Positions 40,706 to 51,903 of a stretch of 64,000 bases of DNA are shown piece by piece. Each line of letters opens with the position of its first letter. Positions within the stretch are counted from its first letter, which is position 1. Below the pieces are notes generated by a model that saw nothing but the letters and a program-made list of their open reading frames with translations, made no database searches and was not told where the DNA came from. The position numbers were made by a program, and so were the translations under genes. Source of the DNA: Rhizobium aethiopicum (lineage in GTDB: Bacteria; Pseudomonadota; Alphaproteobacteria; Rhizobiales; Rhizobiaceae); NCBI RefSeq assembly GCF_900094625.1, contig NZ_FMAJ01000002.1, positions 310,001-374,000 on the forward strand, in the 5' to 3' direction.

Positions 40706-41103
40706 TGCCAGTTGGCCGGGCAGCCGCGCTTTACCAATGCCGAAAGGCGGTAGGGTGAGGAAAGTCCGGGCTCCACGGAAACACGGTGCCGGATAACGTC
40801 CGGCGAGGGCGACCTCAGGGAAAGTGCCACAGAAAGCAAACCGCCTGTCATGACAGGTAAGGGTGAAAGGGTGGGGTAAGAGCCCACCGCATTTCCGGCA
40901 ACGGATTTGGCACGGTAAACCCCACCGGGAGCAAGACCGAATAGGGATGACGCGGCAGGCCGAAAGGCCTTCCGGCTGGTTTCCAGGCCAGTCATCCGGG
41001 TGGGTTGCGTGAGGCAGCGTGCGAGCGCTGTCCCAGAGGAATGGCTGCCACGTTCCGGTTCGCGCCGGAGCCATACAGAACCCGGCTTACAGGCCAACTG
41101 GCA
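40706..41103 (+). ncRNA. rnpB: RNase P RNA (class A)
   Basis: The P1 helix is formed by GCCAGTTGGCC near 40707 and GGCCAACTGGC ending at 41102. The conserved core GAGGAAAGTCCGGGCTCC follows at about 40757-40775, the ACAGAAA and GGGAGCAAGACCGAATAGG blocks lie in order, and the 3' part has ACAGAACCCGGCTTAC. This catalytic RNA matures tRNA 5' ends. A hairpin AGGGCTC...GAGCCCT (40681-40706) lies just upstream. Ends are accurate to a few bases. Confidence 0.95.
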
Positions 41104-41300
41104 ATTAATATCCCTGGCGTTGCGGGCATTGATTTTCGTGGCAAGTCGCTGAAATCGAATGGTCTTAAGCTAGAGCTAAATGCTCGTAAAATATGTTTTA
41201 ATACGATATACTACTGGTGCGCGTATTCCATAAAATAGCTGCGCTAACCCTTTGTTAAACTTAACAGCTTATAAATGTTTGATCATGCGTCCGTTGCAAA

Positions 41301-41345
41301 ATGGGCGTGTCCCATTGACGCCCATATGGTCCCATGCTATCCCAA
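41301..41345. promoter_or_regulatory. MraZ operator repeats upstream of mraZ
   Basis: On the minus strand TGGGN occurs four times with exact 5-base spacers (10-bp period): CCCAA at 41341, CCCAT at 41331, 41321 and 41311 on the + strand. E. coli MraZ binds TGGGN repeats separated by 5 bases. A same-strand ATGGG at 41301 forms an inverted pair with the first unit. This indicates autorepression of the dcw promoter. The rest of the 41104-41520 gap shows no other clear feature. Confidence 0.8.
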
Positions 41346-41520
41346 ATGCGCACTGCACCGGGGCAATCATTTGCCCATTCATCGCAAAGCAAAGGCGCCT
41401 TCCTCTCTGGAAGCGTCGGGTGGGATTTAGCTCATCCGGCTTGCGAAGCTGTGCCTGATATTGGGAATTTCGGGCGTTTCAATGATGTCCGGATCCCTGC
41501 GGGAACGGATGTTTCGTGTC

Positions 41521-41958
41521 ATGAGCCGCTTCCTTTCGAACGCGACCAACAGGATCGACGCCAAGGGCAGGGTTTCCGTACCTTCGGCATTTCGTTCCGT
41601 GCTGGCGCAGCGCAACGTCCAGGAGCTTTACTGTTTCCAGGACTTTGTGTTTCCGGCGATCAGCGTCGGCGGCCCGGATCTTCTCGAAAGATTCGAGCGG
41701 CAGATTGCTGCGGAGGATCCGTTTTCGTCGCATGCGAACGCGATGTCGCTTCTGATCCACGGAGGCGGGGTCTTCATGAAGCTCGATGCCGAGGGGCGGC
41801 TGATGGTTACGGATTTCATCCGCGACTTCACCGACATCTCGGACGAAGTGACCTTTGTCGGTCGGGCGGATCATTTTCAGCTCTGGCAGCCGCAGGCATT
41901 CCTGGCGGCGCAGGCGCAGGCACGAGGGGAGCGCAAGCTGGCGGGCAAGCGTTCCTGA
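41521..41958 (+). CDS. mraZ: transcriptional regulator MraZ
   Basis: A 145-residue AbrB-like protein with two MraZ repeats: [19 protein letters not shown] in the first half and [17 protein letters not shown] in the second. MraZ rings bind TGGGN repeats and repress the dcw cluster. ATG 41521 ([13 protein letters not shown]) matches the usual rhizobial N terminus; ATG 41509 (MFRVMSR...) is an alternative. First gene of the dcw run; rsmH starts 17 bases later. Confidence 0.92.
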   Translation: MSRFLSNATNRIDAKGRVSVPSAFRSVLAQRNVQELYCFQDFVFPAISVGGPDLLERFERQIAAEDPFSSHANAMSLLIHGGGVFMKLDAEGRLMVTDFIRDFTDISDEVTFVGRADHFQLWQPQAFLAAQAQARGERKLAGKRS

Positions 41959-41975
41959 AAGGACGAGGGAACGGA

Positions 41976-43001
41976 ATGGTGGCGAATCCTGGCGGAGGTT
42001 CAACTGATGCCGGTGGCGGACCGGTTCGTCACATTCCTGTTCTTCTCGATGAAGTCCTCGCCGCGCTCTCGCCCGCGCCGGGCAAGCTCATTCTCGACGG
42101 TACATTCGGTGCGGGCGGCTATAGCTCGGCCATCCTTGCGGCAGGCGCCGAGGTGATCGCGCTCGATCGCGATCCCACGGCGATAGCGGCGGGCCAAGCG
42201 ATGGTCGCTGTCCATGCCGGCCGCCTCCGGCTCGTTCATTCGCAATTCTCAAACCTTGCCGATCATGCGCCGCAAAGCGGGCTCGACGGCGTCGTGCTCG
42301 ACATCGGCGTCTCCTCCATGCAGATCGACGAGGCCGAGCGCGGCTTCTCCTTTCAAAAGAACGGACCGCTCGACATGCGCATGTCGGCAGAAGGCGTTTC
42401 GGCCGCCGATGTCGTCAACCGCGCCAAGGTCGCCGATCTGATCCGCATCTTCCATTTTCTCGGCGAGGAAAACCAGGCTCCGCGAATCGCACATGCGATC
42501 GAGAAGCGGCGCGAGGAAAAACCGTTCGAAACGACACGCGATCTCGCCGGTCTCATCGAGTTGGTCACCCCGCGAAAGATGAAGGACAAGATCCATCCGG
42601 CGACGCGCGTTTTCCAGGCTCTGCGTATTTTCGTCAATGACGAACTCGGGGAGCTGGCGCAGGCATTGTTTGCGGCTGAACGCGCGCTTAAGCCCGGCGG
42701 GCGGCTCGTCGTCGTCACCTTTCATTCGCTCGAAGATCGGGTCGTCAAGAAATTCTTCTCCGACCGCGCCGGTAAGGCGACGGGATCGCGGCACCTGCCG
42801 GCCGCGCATGAGCGGGCGGCGACGTTTACGGCGATCGGCAAGCCAATGGTTTCGGCGAGCGAAGCGGAGGCCGAAGCCAATCCGCGCGCCCGCTCCGCGA
42901 AGCTGCGCGCGGGTCTGCGGACGGATGCCGCTCCCGAGGCGGCGGATATGTCGCTCTTCGGGTTTCCCAATCTGGCCAGTCTCGGAAAACTTGGAGGTTG
43001 A
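41976..43001 (+). CDS. rsmH: 16S rRNA (cytosine-1402-N4)-methyltransferase RsmH
   Basis: A 341-residue methyltransferase: [14 protein letters not shown], motif [36 protein letters not shown] and [16 protein letters not shown], all classical for MraW/RsmH. It methylates C1402 of 16S rRNA. ATG 41976 is preceded by GAGGGA; the long open frame upstream of it overlaps mraZ and is not coding. Confidence 0.95.
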   Translation: MVANPGGGSTDAGGGPVRHIPVLLDEVLAALSPAPGKLILDGTFGAGGYSSAILAAGAEVIALDRDPTAIAAGQAMVAVHAGRLRLVHSQFSNLADHAPQSGLDGVVLDIGVSSMQIDEAERGFSFQKNGPLDMRMSAEGVSAADVVNRAKVADLIRIFHFLGEENQAPRIAHAIEKRREEKPFETTRDLAGLIELVTPRKMKDKIHPATRVFQALRIFVNDELGELAQALFAAERALKPGGRLVVVTFHSLEDRVVKKFFSDRAGKATGSRHLPAAHERAATFTAIGKPMVSASEAEAEANPRARSAKLRAGLRTDAAPEAADMSLFGFPNLASLGKLGG

Positions 43002-43002
43002 T

Positions 43003-43485
43003 ATGCTGAAAACGTTCGATCTCGTGCTCATCGGCGTCATGACGGCAACGGCCGCCGTCACCTACACGATCAAGCATCGCGCCGAATTGAAGCTCGAGGA
43101 GGTTCATCGCCTCGAGGCCGAGATCAAACTCGAAGAAGATACGATCGACCTTCTCAAGGCCGATTGGGCGCTGCAATCGCAGCCGAACCGGCTGGAGCGG
43201 CTGGTCAATGCCTATAACGCGGAATTGCAGTTGCAGCCGACGGAATCGACGGCGCTCGTGCATGCCAAGGAGTTGCCGATGTTGAAATCGGAGGTTCCCG
43301 TGCCTGACACGACGGAGGCCAAGGCTGGCGCCAGCGGCGCCAAGGGCGCGACCGTGGCCAGCGCCAAAGGCGCGACCGACAAGGCGCAGCCGGTTCCGAC
43401 GCCTGCCCCCCGCGGCGCAGCAGCGCAGCGCGGCCTGGTGCAGGATGATGAGGCGGACGAGATCGAAACGGGGTCGGTGGAGTAA
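43003..43485 (+). CDS. ftsL: cell division protein FtsL
   Basis: A 160-residue bitopic membrane protein: short cytoplasmic start, one helix (FDLVLIGVMTATAAVTYTI), then a coiled coil (ELKLEEVHRLEAEIKLEEDT) with LLKADWALQSQPNRLERLV, typical of FtsL. The C-terminal 60 residues are rich in Ala, Lys and Pro, longer than in E. coli. FtsL forms the FtsQLB division complex. Start 1 base after the rsmH stop, with GGAGG 5 bases before ATG; its stop overlaps the ftsI start by 1 base (TAATG). Confidence 0.88.
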   Translation: MLKTFDLVLIGVMTATAAVTYTIKHRAELKLEEVHRLEAEIKLEEDTIDLLKADWALQSQPNRLERLVNAYNAELQLQPTESTALVHAKELPMLKSEVPVPDTTEAKAGASGAKGATVASAKGATDKAQPVPTPAPRGAAAQRGLVQDDEADEIETGSVE

Positions 43486-45242
43486 TGTCGTTTCTTTCCC
43501 GCATCATGGTCCTGAAGAGCCAGGCGCATTTTTCCGCCGGTGTCTATAACCGCTTCGGCGGCCCTTCCGCCGGCTTGGCGATCGAGGGCTCGCGCAAGAA
43601 AAAATCCGGGCAGGCAAAAAGCCGTGTCGGTCTGCTCATCTTGAGTTTCATGGGCGTCTATGCCGTCATCGGCGGCCGCCTGGTTGAGTATGCGATGAAG
43701 GATCAGGAGGTCGTCTCCAGCATCCTGCCGCCCGACCGGCTGATGGCCTCGCGTCCCGATATCCTCGACCGCAATGGCGAGGTGCTGGCGACCGATATCC
43801 GCACCGTCTCGCTGTTTGCCGAGCCGAACAAGATCGTCGACGTCGACGAGGCGGTCGAGAAACTCGCAACTGTTCTGCCAGAGCTCGACGTCAGGGACAC
43901 CTATAAGAAGCTCTCGGTCAAGACCTCGCATTTTGCCTGGCTGCGCCGGCAGCTGACGCCCAAGCAGCAGAGCCAGATCCTGGCGCTCGGCATTCCCGGC
44001 ATCGGCTTTCGGCCGGAGAAACGCCGCTTCTATCCCGGCGGGGCGACCGCCGCGCATATTCTCGGCTACGTCAACATCGACAATCGCGGTGTGGCCGGCA
44101 TGGAGAAATATATCGACGACCAGGGGCTCGCCGATCTCGCTTCGGTCGGCATGACCAGCGATCAGCCGCTGGAGCCGGTGCGGCTGTCGATCGACCTGCG
44201 TGTGCAGAACATCGTTCGCGATGCGGTCGTCAACGCCGTCAACAACTTCCAGTCCAAGGGCGCGGGTGCTGCTGTTATCGACGTGCATACCGGCGAGGTT
44301 CTCGGCATGGCGTCGGCGCCCGATTTCGATCCCAACAATCCGCAGGAGGGCGCCAAGGAAGGCTGGCTCAACCGGATGACCAACGGCACCTTCGAAATGG
44401 GGTCGACCTTTAAAACCTTTTCGCTGGCGATGGCGCTTGACAGCGGCAAGGTGAAGATGTCGGACACATTCGACGCCAGCAAGCCGATCTATATCGGCGG
44501 CTTCACCATCCACGACTTTCACGGGCAGCGCCGCTGGCTGACCGTTCCCGAAATTTTCCAATATTCCTCCAACATCGGCACGGCGCGTGTCATCGACCTC
44601 GTCGGCATCGACGCGCAGAAGGACTATCTGACCAAGCTCGGCCTCTTGACGAAGATGCAGACCGAGTTGCCGGAAGTGAAGATGCCGAGCCAACCGCGTG
44701 TCTGGAAGAAAATCAATTCGATTACGATTTCCTTCGGCCACGGGGTTTCGACGACCGCGCTGCAGACGGGCGTGGCGGCGGCTGCTCTCGTCAATGGCGG
44801 CAAGCTGATCGAGCCGACATTCCTGCCGCGCACGCGTGACCAGGCCGATCAGATCGCTGTACAGGTTCTCAAGAAATCGACCAGCGACGAAGTCCGCTAC
44901 CTCCTCGATTTCAACGGTTACAAGGGGTCCGGGCGCGTCGCCCGCGTGCCGGGCTTCGGTGTCGGCAGCAAGACCGGTACGGCCGACAAGGTGGTGAACG
45001 GGCGTTACTCCTCGACGCTGAACTTCAATTCCTTCATCGCCGCCTTCCCGATCGACAATCCCAGATATGCTGTCATCACCTTCTGCGACGAGCCGAAGAC
45101 CGGCGAAAAGCAATATGGCGGAACGATCTCCGCCGGCACTGCCGGCCCGATCGCCCGCGAGATCATCCGTCGCGCGGCCCCCATTCTCGGCGTCGAGCCG
45201 AAATTTGGGGAGGGCGGATCGGCCTTGCTGGTGTCTTATTGA
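43485..45242 (+). CDS. ftsI: peptidoglycan transpeptidase FtsI (PBP3)
   Basis: A 585-residue class B penicillin-binding protein: basic cytoplasmic tail, membrane helix 50-66, PBP dimer domain, then a transpeptidase domain with STFK (307-310), SSN (361-363) and KTGTA (496-500). It makes septal crosslinks with FtsW. ATG overlaps the ftsL stop. Confidence 0.96.
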   Translation: MSFLSRIMVLKSQAHFSAGVYNRFGGPSAGLAIEGSRKKKSGQAKSRVGLLILSFMGVYAVIGGRLVEYAMKDQEVVSSILPPDRLMASRPDILDRNGEVLATDIRTVSLFAEPNKIVDVDEAVEKLATVLPELDVRDTYKKLSVKTSHFAWLRRQLTPKQQSQILALGIPGIGFRPEKRRFYPGGATAAHILGYVNIDNRGVAGMEKYIDDQGLADLASVGMTSDQPLEPVRLSIDLRVQNIVRDAVVNAVNNFQSKGAGAAVIDVHTGEVLGMASAPDFDPNNPQEGAKEGWLNRMTNGTFEMGSTFKTFSLAMALDSGKVKMSDTFDASKPIYIGGFTIHDFHGQRRWLTVPEIFQYSSNIGTARVIDLVGIDAQKDYLTKLGLLTKMQTELPEVKMPSQPRVWKKINSITISFGHGVSTTALQTGVAAAALVNGGKLIEPTFLPRTRDQADQIAVQVLKKSTSDEVRYLLDFNGYKGSGRVARVPGFGVGSKTGTADKVVNGRYSSTLNFNSFIAAFPIDNPRYAVITFCDEPKTGEKQYGGTISAGTAGPIAREIIRRAAPILGVEPKFGEGGSALLVSY

Positions 45243-45308
45243 GCGTGAATGAATACCGACGCCGATTCGCGAGGGGTGAGCCGGCTTCAAGAGAGAAAAG
45301 TGCATCGG

Positions 45309-46769
45309 ATGAAATTGCGAGACCTGGCCGGAGATAAGTTTCCGGAACTTGAAGCACAGCTCGAAGGCCCGGCAGGCTTGCTTGACATTTCAGGCCTGTC
45401 TTCGGATAGCCGCAAGGTGACGCCGGGCACTGCCTTCGTCGCGGTCGCCGGAACCAAGGCTGATGGCGCGGGCTTTATTGCGGATGCCGCGGATCGAGGC
45501 GCCGCCGTCGCGATTGCCTCTGAGGCCGTCGAGGCATCTATCCCCGTGCTTGCGGTCAAGGAGCCACGCCGCTTCCTTTCCATCGCCGCGTCGCGTTTTT
45601 ACGGCAAGCAGCCGGAGACAATGGTCGCCGTCACCGGCACGGCGGGCAAGACTTCCGTCGCCTCTTTCGTCAGGCAGATCTGGGCGTATGCCGGCCACGC
45701 CGCCGCGATGATCGGTACAACAGGTGTCGTTTCGCCGAGGCGCAACGAATATGGTGCGCTGACGACGCCGGACCCTGTGTCGCTGCACAAGCTCCTCTCC
45801 GAGCTCGCCGACGAAGGCGTTACGCATGCGTCGATGGAGGCTTCCAGCCACGGTCTCGACCAGTGCCGGCTCGACGGCGTCCAACTTGCCGCCGCCGCCT
45901 TCACCAATCTCGGCCGCGACCACATGGATTATCATCCCACCGTGGAGGACTATATGGCCGCCAAGATGCGGCTGTTCGATGCGCTGCTGCCGAAAGGGTC
46001 GCCGGCCGTTATTTTTGCCGACGACCCCTGGTCGGCGCAGGCGATCAAGGCGGCGGCCGATGCCGGTCATGATGTTCGCACCGTCGGGCGCAAGGGCGAC
46101 TATCTCACGCTGAAGCGCGTCGAGCATTTCCGCCACAAGCAGACAGCGGAGATCCATATCGGCGACGAGATTTTCGAGGTGGATATTCCGCTGGCCGGCG
46201 ATTTCCAGGTCGCCAACGCGCTGGTCGCCGCAGGGCTTGCCATGTCGACCGGTGTTGCGCCGAAGGTCGCGATGGCCGCGCTCGAGAAACTCGTCGGCGC
46301 GTCCGGCCGTCTCGAACTGGTCGGCCATACCAGGGACGGCGCGCTCGCCTATGTCGATTATGCCCATAAGCCGGACGCGCTGGAAAACGTGCTAAGCTCG
46401 GTCAGGCCGTTTACGACAGGCCGCGTCGTCGTCGTTTTCGGCTGCGGTGGCGATCGCGACCGCGGCAAGCGGCCGATCATGGGCGAAATCGCCTGCCGCC
46501 TTGCTGACGTCGTCATCGTCACCGACGACAATCCGCGTTCGGAGGAGCCGGCCTCTATCCGGGCAGAGATCATGGCGGCAGCAGGCTGCGCCTCCGAGAT
46601 CGGCGATCGCGCCGCGGCGATTCGCGAGGCGGTGGCCATGCTGAAATCAGGCGATACGCTGATCGTCGCCGGCAAGGGACATGAGGAAGGGCAGACGATC
46701 GGGAGCGTCACGCTGCCGTTCTCCGATCACGCGGAGGTGCGCAAGGCCTTGGAGGAACCGAAATCTTGA
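45309..46769 (+). CDS. murE: UDP-MurNAc-tripeptide synthetase MurE
   Basis: A 486-residue Mur ligase that adds meso-diaminopimelate to UDP-MurNAc-L-Ala-D-Glu. P-loop TGTAGKTS (109-116), the substrate lysine region MRLFDALL, and DNPR (407-410), the motif that selects DAP over lysine. ATG 45309 (MKLRDLAG) chosen as the family start; ATG 45249 is 20 codons upstream and in frame, with no clear domain added. Confidence 0.95.
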   Translation: MKLRDLAGDKFPELEAQLEGPAGLLDISGLSSDSRKVTPGTAFVAVAGTKADGAGFIADAADRGAAVAIASEAVEASIPVLAVKEPRRFLSIAASRFYGKQPETMVAVTGTAGKTSVASFVRQIWAYAGHAAAMIGTTGVVSPRRNEYGALTTPDPVSLHKLLSELADEGVTHASMEASSHGLDQCRLDGVQLAAAAFTNLGRDHMDYHPTVEDYMAAKMRLFDALLPKGSPAVIFADDPWSAQAIKAAADAGHDVRTVGRKGDYLTLKRVEHFRHKQTAEIHIGDEIFEVDIPLAGDFQVANALVAAGLAMSTGVAPKVAMAALEKLVGASGRLELVGHTRDGALAYVDYAHKPDALENVLSSVRPFTTGRVVVVFGCGGDRDRGKRPIMGEIACRLADVVIVTDDNPRSEEPASIRAEIMAAAGCASEIGDRAAAIREAVAMLKSGDTLIVAGKGHEEGQTIGSVTLPFSDHAEVRKALEEPKS

Positions 46770-48199
46770 GCTGGCTCTGGACGACCGAAGACATGATCGC
46801 AGCGATGGCGGGGCGCCCCTTCGGCACTCTGCCTGAAGGCATCACCGGCATTTCCATCGACAGCCGCTCGATCAGCCCGGGCGAGGCCTTCTTCGCGATC
46901 AAGGGCGACCGCGTCGACGGTCACGACTATGCCTCGATGGCGATGGCGAACGGGGCCTCGCTGCTCGTCGTCAGCGAAGCGAGGCTTCCGGCGATGGGCC
47001 GTCTGACGGTGCCGATGATCGTCGTAGAAGACGTGCTCGCAGCACTCGGCCGCCTGGGGCAGGCGTCCCGCGCGCGCTCGCGGGCAAAGATCGTCGCCGT
47101 CACCGGTTCGGTCGGCAAGACGACGACAAAGGAAATGTTGCGGCACGTGCTGTCGCCGTCGGGCAAGGTGCATGCCTCCGTTGCTTCCTTCAACAATCAT
47201 TGGGGCGTGCCACTGACGCTGGCGCGCATGCCTGACGATACGGATTACGGCGTCTTCGAAGTGGGCATGAACCATCCGGGCGAGATCCGGCCGCTGGTGG
47301 CGATGATCCGGCCCCATGTGGCGGTCATTACGACGATCGCGCCGGCGCATCTCGGCAATTTCAAGAATATCAAGGAGATCGCTGCCGCCAAAGCGGAGGT
47401 CTTCGAAGGGCTTGAGCCCGGCGGCCATGTCGTGCTCAACCGTGACAATGACCAGTTCAACTTCCTCGACCGCACGGCGCAGTCGCTCGGCATCGAGCAT
47501 ATTCATTCCTTTGGTCAGCATGCCAAAGCCGAGTTCCGGCTGGCGGAATTCAACGGCGCGGACGAGAATTCCACACTGTGGCTAACGATCGGCGGCGACA
47601 CGCTGGAGGTCGCGATCGGTGCGCCCGGCCGTCATATCGCCGAGAACGCACTGGCCGCGCTCGGGGTCGTGAGGATTGTCGGCGCCGACATAGAGAAGGC
47701 GATTGCGGCGCTTGCGACGCTGAAGCCGGAAAAGGGCAGGGGCAAACGCCACCGGCTTTCGATCGGCAGCGGCAGCTTCACGCTGATCGACGAGAGCTAC
47801 AATGCCAATCCCGCCTCGATGCGCGCGGCGATCGCGCTGCTGGCAGCGGCCGAGCCGACCGGCCGCGGGCGCCGCATTGCCGTGCTCGGCGACATGCTCG
47901 AGATGGGCGAATATTCGCAGAAGGTTCACACCGACCTCGCCGGGCCGCTGCTTGCGGCCGGCATCGAACATGTCTGGCTCGCGGGCGCAGATATGGCCGC
48001 GCTCAGGGAATCACTGCCGGAAAGCGTCCATGTCGAATACCGCGAGAAGACCAGCGAATTGACGGACTACGTATTGAACTCGGTCGTTCCAGGCGATGTG
48101 TTGATGGTGAAATCGTCTCTGGGCATTGGTTTCGGCAAGATCGTCGCCGCGCTTCTTGACAAGTTCCCGGCATTTTCCGACACGCAACGCGAACTTTGA
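46766..48199 (+). CDS. murF: UDP-MurNAc-tripeptide:D-Ala-D-Ala ligase MurF
   Basis: A 477-residue Mur ligase with P-loop [10 protein letters not shown] (111-120), [12 protein letters not shown] and [13 protein letters not shown]. It adds D-Ala-D-Ala. The start is TTG 46766, overlapping the murE stop (TTGA); the encoded [10 protein letters not shown] is the family N terminus, so the next ATG would cut it short. Confidence 0.94.
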   Translation: MSWLWTTEDMIAAMAGRPFGTLPEGITGISIDSRSISPGEAFFAIKGDRVDGHDYASMAMANGASLLVVSEARLPAMGRLTVPMIVVEDVLAALGRLGQASRARSRAKIVAVTGSVGKTTTKEMLRHVLSPSGKVHASVASFNNHWGVPLTLARMPDDTDYGVFEVGMNHPGEIRPLVAMIRPHVAVITTIAPAHLGNFKNIKEIAAAKAEVFEGLEPGGHVVLNRDNDQFNFLDRTAQSLGIEHIHSFGQHAKAEFRLAEFNGADENSTLWLTIGGDTLEVAIGAPGRHIAENALAALGVVRIVGADIEKAIAALATLKPEKGRGKRHRLSIGSGSFTLIDESYNANPASMRAAIALLAAAEPTGRGRRIAVLGDMLEMGEYSQKVHTDLAGPLLAAGIEHVWLAGADMAALRESLPESVHVEYREKTSELTDYVLNSVVPGDVLMVKSSLGIGFGKIVAALLDKFPAFSDTQREL

Positions 48200-48220
48200 C
48201 CGGGTAACAAGGGGCCCTGA

Positions 48221-49321
48221 ATGCTGATCTGGCTTGTCGAACTGTCGGAATATTTCAAGTTTCTGAACCTGTTCAGATATATTACCTTCCGCACGGGCGC
48301 CGCTCTTTTCACCTCCGCACTGATCGTGTTCCTGTTCGGGCCGACGATCATCAATTCGCTGCGCATCCGCCAAGGCAAGGGTCAGCCGATCCGCGCCGAC
48401 GGGCCGCAGACGCATTTCAAGAAGGCCGGCACGCCGACCATGGGCGGGCTGATGATCCTGGCCGGCATCGTCGGCGCGTCGCTGCTCTGGGCCGATCTTT
48501 CCAATGTCTATGTCGTCGCCACGCTGCTGGTAACGCTGGGCTTCGGCGCAATCGGCTTCTATGACGATTATCTCAAGGTGACCAAGCAGAGCCACAAGGG
48601 CTTCTCCGGCAAGGCCCGCCTCGGCATCGAGTTTGTCATCGCCGGCATCGCCGTCTACTTTATGATGCGCACAGCCCTTGCCTCGGGGACTGCCGGCTCG
48701 ACCTTCGGCTCCTCGATCGCATTTCCATTCTTCAAGGACTTCCTGATCAATCTCGGCATCATGTTCGTCGTCTTCGGCGGCTTCGTCATCGTCGGCGCCG
48801 GCAATGCCGTAAACCTGACCGACGGGCTCGACGGGCTCGCCATCGTGCCTGTCATGATCGCCGCCGCCTCCTTCGGCGTCATTGCCTATCTCGCCGGCAA
48901 CGTGGTGTTTGCGAACTACCTGCAGATCAACTTCGTGCCCGGCACCGGTGAGCTTGCCGTCGTGCTCGGCGCCGTCATCGGCGCCGGTCTCGGCTTCCTC
49001 TGGTTCAATGCGCCGCCGGCGGCCATCTTCATGGGCGATACCGGCTCGCTTGCCCTCGGCGGCACCATCGGGACCGTCGCCGTCGCCACCAAGCACGAGA
49101 TCGTCATGGCGATCGTGGGCGGCCTGTTCGTCATGGAGACGCTCTCGGTGATCATCCAGGTCGGATTCTTCAAGATGACCGGCCGGCGCGTGTTCCTGAT
49201 GGCGCCGATCCATCATCACTTCGAGAAGAAGGGCTGGACCGAGAGCCAGGTAGTGATCCGCTTCTGGATCATCGCGGTCGGCCTTGCCCTGCTCGGCCTT
49301 TCGACGCTGAAGCTCCGGTGA
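48221..49321 (+). CDS. mraY: phospho-MurNAc-pentapeptide transferase MraY
   Basis: A 366-residue inner-membrane enzyme with about ten helices. [22 protein letters not shown] and [12 protein letters not shown] supply the catalytic aspartates and nucleotide site. It transfers phospho-MurNAc-pentapeptide to undecaprenyl phosphate to give lipid I. 7 bases separate it from murD. Confidence 0.96.
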   Translation: MLIWLVELSEYFKFLNLFRYITFRTGAALFTSALIVFLFGPTIINSLRIRQGKGQPIRADGPQTHFKKAGTPTMGGLMILAGIVGASLLWADLSNVYVVATLLVTLGFGAIGFYDDYLKVTKQSHKGFSGKARLGIEFVIAGIAVYFMMRTALASGTAGSTFGSSIAFPFFKDFLINLGIMFVVFGGFVIVGAGNAVNLTDGLDGLAIVPVMIAAASFGVIAYLAGNVVFANYLQINFVPGTGELAVVLGAVIGAGLGFLWFNAPPAAIFMGDTGSLALGGTIGTVAVATKHEIVMAIVGGLFVMETLSVIIQVGFFKMTGRRVFLMAPIHHHFEKKGWTESQVVIRFWIIAVGLALLGLSTLKLR

Positions 49322-49328
49322 GGCGGCG

Positions 49329-50741
49329 ATGATCCCGGTCACGACGCTCAAGGACAAGAAGGTTGCACTCTTCGGTCTCGGTGGCTCCGGTTTTGCCACC
49401 GCCCGCGCGCTGATTGCGGGCGGCGCAGAGGTGACCGCCTGGGACGACAATCCGGACAGCGTCGCCAAGGCTTCGGCGGAAGGCATCCGGACGGAAGACC
49501 TGCACAGCATTGACTGGAGCCAGCAGGCGCTGTTCGTGCTGTCGCCCGGCGTGCCACTCACCCATCCGAAGCCGCACTGGACCGTCGATCTCGCACATGC
49601 GGCCGGCGTCGATATCGTCGGCGACGTCGAACTCTTCGTGCGCGAGCGCCGCGCCCATGCGCCGGATTGTCCGTTCATCGCCATAACGGGTACCAACGGC
49701 AAATCTACGACGACGGCGCTGATCGCCCACATCCTGAAATCTGCTGGCTACGACACGCAGCTCGGCGGCAATATCGGCACGGCCGTGCTGACGCTCGACC
49801 CGCCGAAGGCGGGACGTTATTTCGTCGTCGAATGCTCTTCCTATCAGATAGACCTGGCGCCGACGCTGAACCCTTCGGCCGGCATCCTGCTCAACCTGAC
49901 ACCCGATCATCTCGACCGCCACGGCACGATCCAGCATTATGCCGATGTCAAAGAACGACTGGTTGCGGGCAGCGATGTCGCAGTCGTCGGCGTCGACGAC
50001 AGCCATTCCGCGCTGATCGCCGACCGCGTCGAGCGGGCAGGCGTGAAGGTGGTCCGCATCTCGCGCCGGAGCGTGGTGGCATCAGGCATTTATGCCGAGG
50101 GCAGCAAGCTCATTCAGGCCGCCGCTGGCGCCATACTGCCTTTCGCCGACCTCGACGGCATCCAGACGCTGCGCGGCAGCCACAATGCGCAGAACGCCGC
50201 CGCGGCGATCGCCGCCTGCCTTGCCGTCGGCGTGTCCGCCGACGACATTCGTTCGGGCCTTGCCTCATTTCCCGGCCTAAAGCACCGCATGCAGCCCGTG
50301 GGCAAACGAGGTCGCGTCGTCTTCGTCAACGATTCCAAGGCGACGAACGCCGATGCAGCGGCGCCGGCGCTTTCGAGCTATGATCGCATCTACTGGATCG
50401 CCGGCGGCCTGCCGAAGGCCGGCGGCATCACGACGCTGGCTCCCTATTTCCCGCGCATCGCCAAGGCCTATCTGATCGGCGAGGCCGCGGCGGAATTCGC
50501 AGCCACTCTCGGCGAGGCCGTGCCTTACGAGATCTCGGGGTCGCTGGAGCGGGCGGTCGCGCATGCGGCGGCCGATGCGGAGCTGGACGAGAGCAGCGCT
50601 GCTGCGGTGATGTTATCCCCGGCTTGCGCAAGCTTCGACCAGTATAAGAACTTCGAAGTCAGGGGCGATGCCTTTGTCAGCCACGTGGCGGCGCTTGACG
50701 GAATGACGATGCTGATCGGGCCGGCAACAGGAGAGAAATGA
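49329..50741 (+). CDS. murD: UDP-MurNAc-L-Ala:D-Glu ligase MurD
   Basis: A 470-residue Mur ligase: Rossmann-like start [16 protein letters not shown]-loop [11 protein letters not shown] (119-129), [12 protein letters not shown] and [11 protein letters not shown]. Adds D-glutamate in the cytoplasm. ftsW starts 1 base after its stop. Confidence 0.95.
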   Translation: MIPVTTLKDKKVALFGLGGSGFATARALIAGGAEVTAWDDNPDSVAKASAEGIRTEDLHSIDWSQQALFVLSPGVPLTHPKPHWTVDLAHAAGVDIVGDVELFVRERRAHAPDCPFIAITGTNGKSTTTALIAHILKSAGYDTQLGGNIGTAVLTLDPPKAGRYFVVECSSYQIDLAPTLNPSAGILLNLTPDHLDRHGTIQHYADVKERLVAGSDVAVVGVDDSHSALIADRVERAGVKVVRISRRSVVASGIYAEGSKLIQAAAGAILPFADLDGIQTLRGSHNAQNAAAAIAACLAVGVSADDIRSGLASFPGLKHRMQPVGKRGRVVFVNDSKATNADAAAPALSSYDRIYWIAGGLPKAGGITTLAPYFPRIAKAYLIGEAAAEFAATLGEAVPYEISGSLERAVAHAAADAELDESSAAAVMLSPACASFDQYKNFEVRGDAFVSHVAALDGMTMLIGPATGEK

Positions 50742-50742
50742 C

Positions 50743-51897
50743 ATGGTAAGCCGCGCGGAACGTGGGCCTCTGGCCGATTGGTTCTGGACCATCGACCGCT
50801 TCTTCCTCGCGATGTTCATCTTTCTGATGGGCATCGGCTTCATGCTGTCCTTCGCGGCATCTCCCGCGGTTGCCGAGCGCATCGGGCTGGAGCCTTTCCA
50901 CTTCGTCAAGCGCCATGCGGCCTTCATGATCCCGTCGATCGCCGTGATGCTCGGGCTGTCGTTCCTGACGCCGCGCCAGGTGCGGCGGACTGCAATCCTG
51001 CTCTTGATCATCTCGCTCGCGATGATGGTACTGGTTCTTTTCGTCGGCCAGGAGGTCAAGGGCGGCAGGCGCTGGATCTGGCTCGCCGGCCTTTCCATCC
51101 AGCCGTCGGAATTCATGAAGCCAGCCTTCGTCGTCGTCTGCGCCTGGCTGTTCGCCGAACATGCGCGCCAGCCCGAGATTCCCGGCAATCTCTTCGCTAT
51201 CATCCTGTTCGGCATCGTCGCTGCGCTTCTCGTCGCGCAGCCCGATCTCGGCCAGACCATTCTGACGACGGCCGTCTGGGGCGGAATGTTCTTCATGGCC
51301 GGCATGCCCTGGATCTGGATCGTGCTGCTCGGCATCGGCGGCGCGGGCGGCCTGCTCAGCGCCTATTATGTCTTTCCGCACGTCGCCGGCCGAATAGACA
51401 AGTTCATGACCGGCGAGGGCGACACGTTCCAGATCGACACCGCGCGCGAGGCGATCATCCGCGGCAGCTGGTTCGGCCAGGGACCTGGCGAGGGGATCGT
51501 CAAGCGCATCATTCCGGATGCCCACACCGATTTCATCTTCTCGGTCGCGGCCGAGGAATTCGGCATCGTCTTCTGCATCGCGCTCGTTGCGCTGTTTACC
51601 GTGCTGGTGCTGCGCGGCCTGTCGCATGCCTATCGCGAGCGGAACGATTTCAACCGCTTCGCGGTTGCCGGCCTGGTGCTGCAACTGGGCATCCAGTCGA
51701 TCATCAATATCGGTGTGAATCTCGAGCTGCTGCCGGCAAAGGGCATGACGCTGCCGCTTATTTCCTACGGCGGTTCTTCCATGGTGGCAATCTGCGTCAC
51801 CGCCGGCTTCATCCTGGCGCTGACGCGCCATCGGCCTGAAAAACGTGCGCAGGATCGGAGCCTCTTCCGCGTCCCGCACGGCATGCCGGCGGAGTAA
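50743..51897 (+). CDS. ftsW: septal peptidoglycan glycosyltransferase FtsW
   Basis: A 384-residue SEDS protein with about ten helices. VGQEVKGGRRWIWLAGLSIQ, AQPDLGQTIL, and near the end GMTLPLISYGGSSM, which are the usual FtsW blocks. It polymerises lipid II at the division site with FtsI. Confidence 0.95.
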   Translation: MVSRAERGPLADWFWTIDRFFLAMFIFLMGIGFMLSFAASPAVAERIGLEPFHFVKRHAAFMIPSIAVMLGLSFLTPRQVRRTAILLLIISLAMMVLVLFVGQEVKGGRRWIWLAGLSIQPSEFMKPAFVVVCAWLFAEHARQPEIPGNLFAIILFGIVAALLVAQPDLGQTILTTAVWGGMFFMAGMPWIWIVLLGIGGAGGLLSAYYVFPHVAGRIDKFMTGEGDTFQIDTAREAIIRGSWFGQGPGEGIVKRIIPDAHTDFIFSVAAEEFGIVFCIALVALFTVLVLRGLSHAYRERNDFNRFAVAGLVLQLGIQSIINIGVNLELLPAKGMTLPLISYGGSSMVAICVTAGFILALTRHRPEKRAQDRSLFRVPHGMPAE

Positions 51898-51903
51898 AGG
51901 ACT

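Noticed and set aside
40678..41097. Open frames antisense to rnpB
   Set aside because: The region is the RNase P RNA; similar frames are common misannotations.
42637..43002. Upstream extension of the ftsL frame
   Set aside because: It overlaps rsmH entirely; GGAGG before 43003 marks the start.
43212..45305. 697-codon open frame opposite ftsI
   Set aside because: Shadow of ftsI; arginine- and alanine-rich with no domain and no ribosome site.
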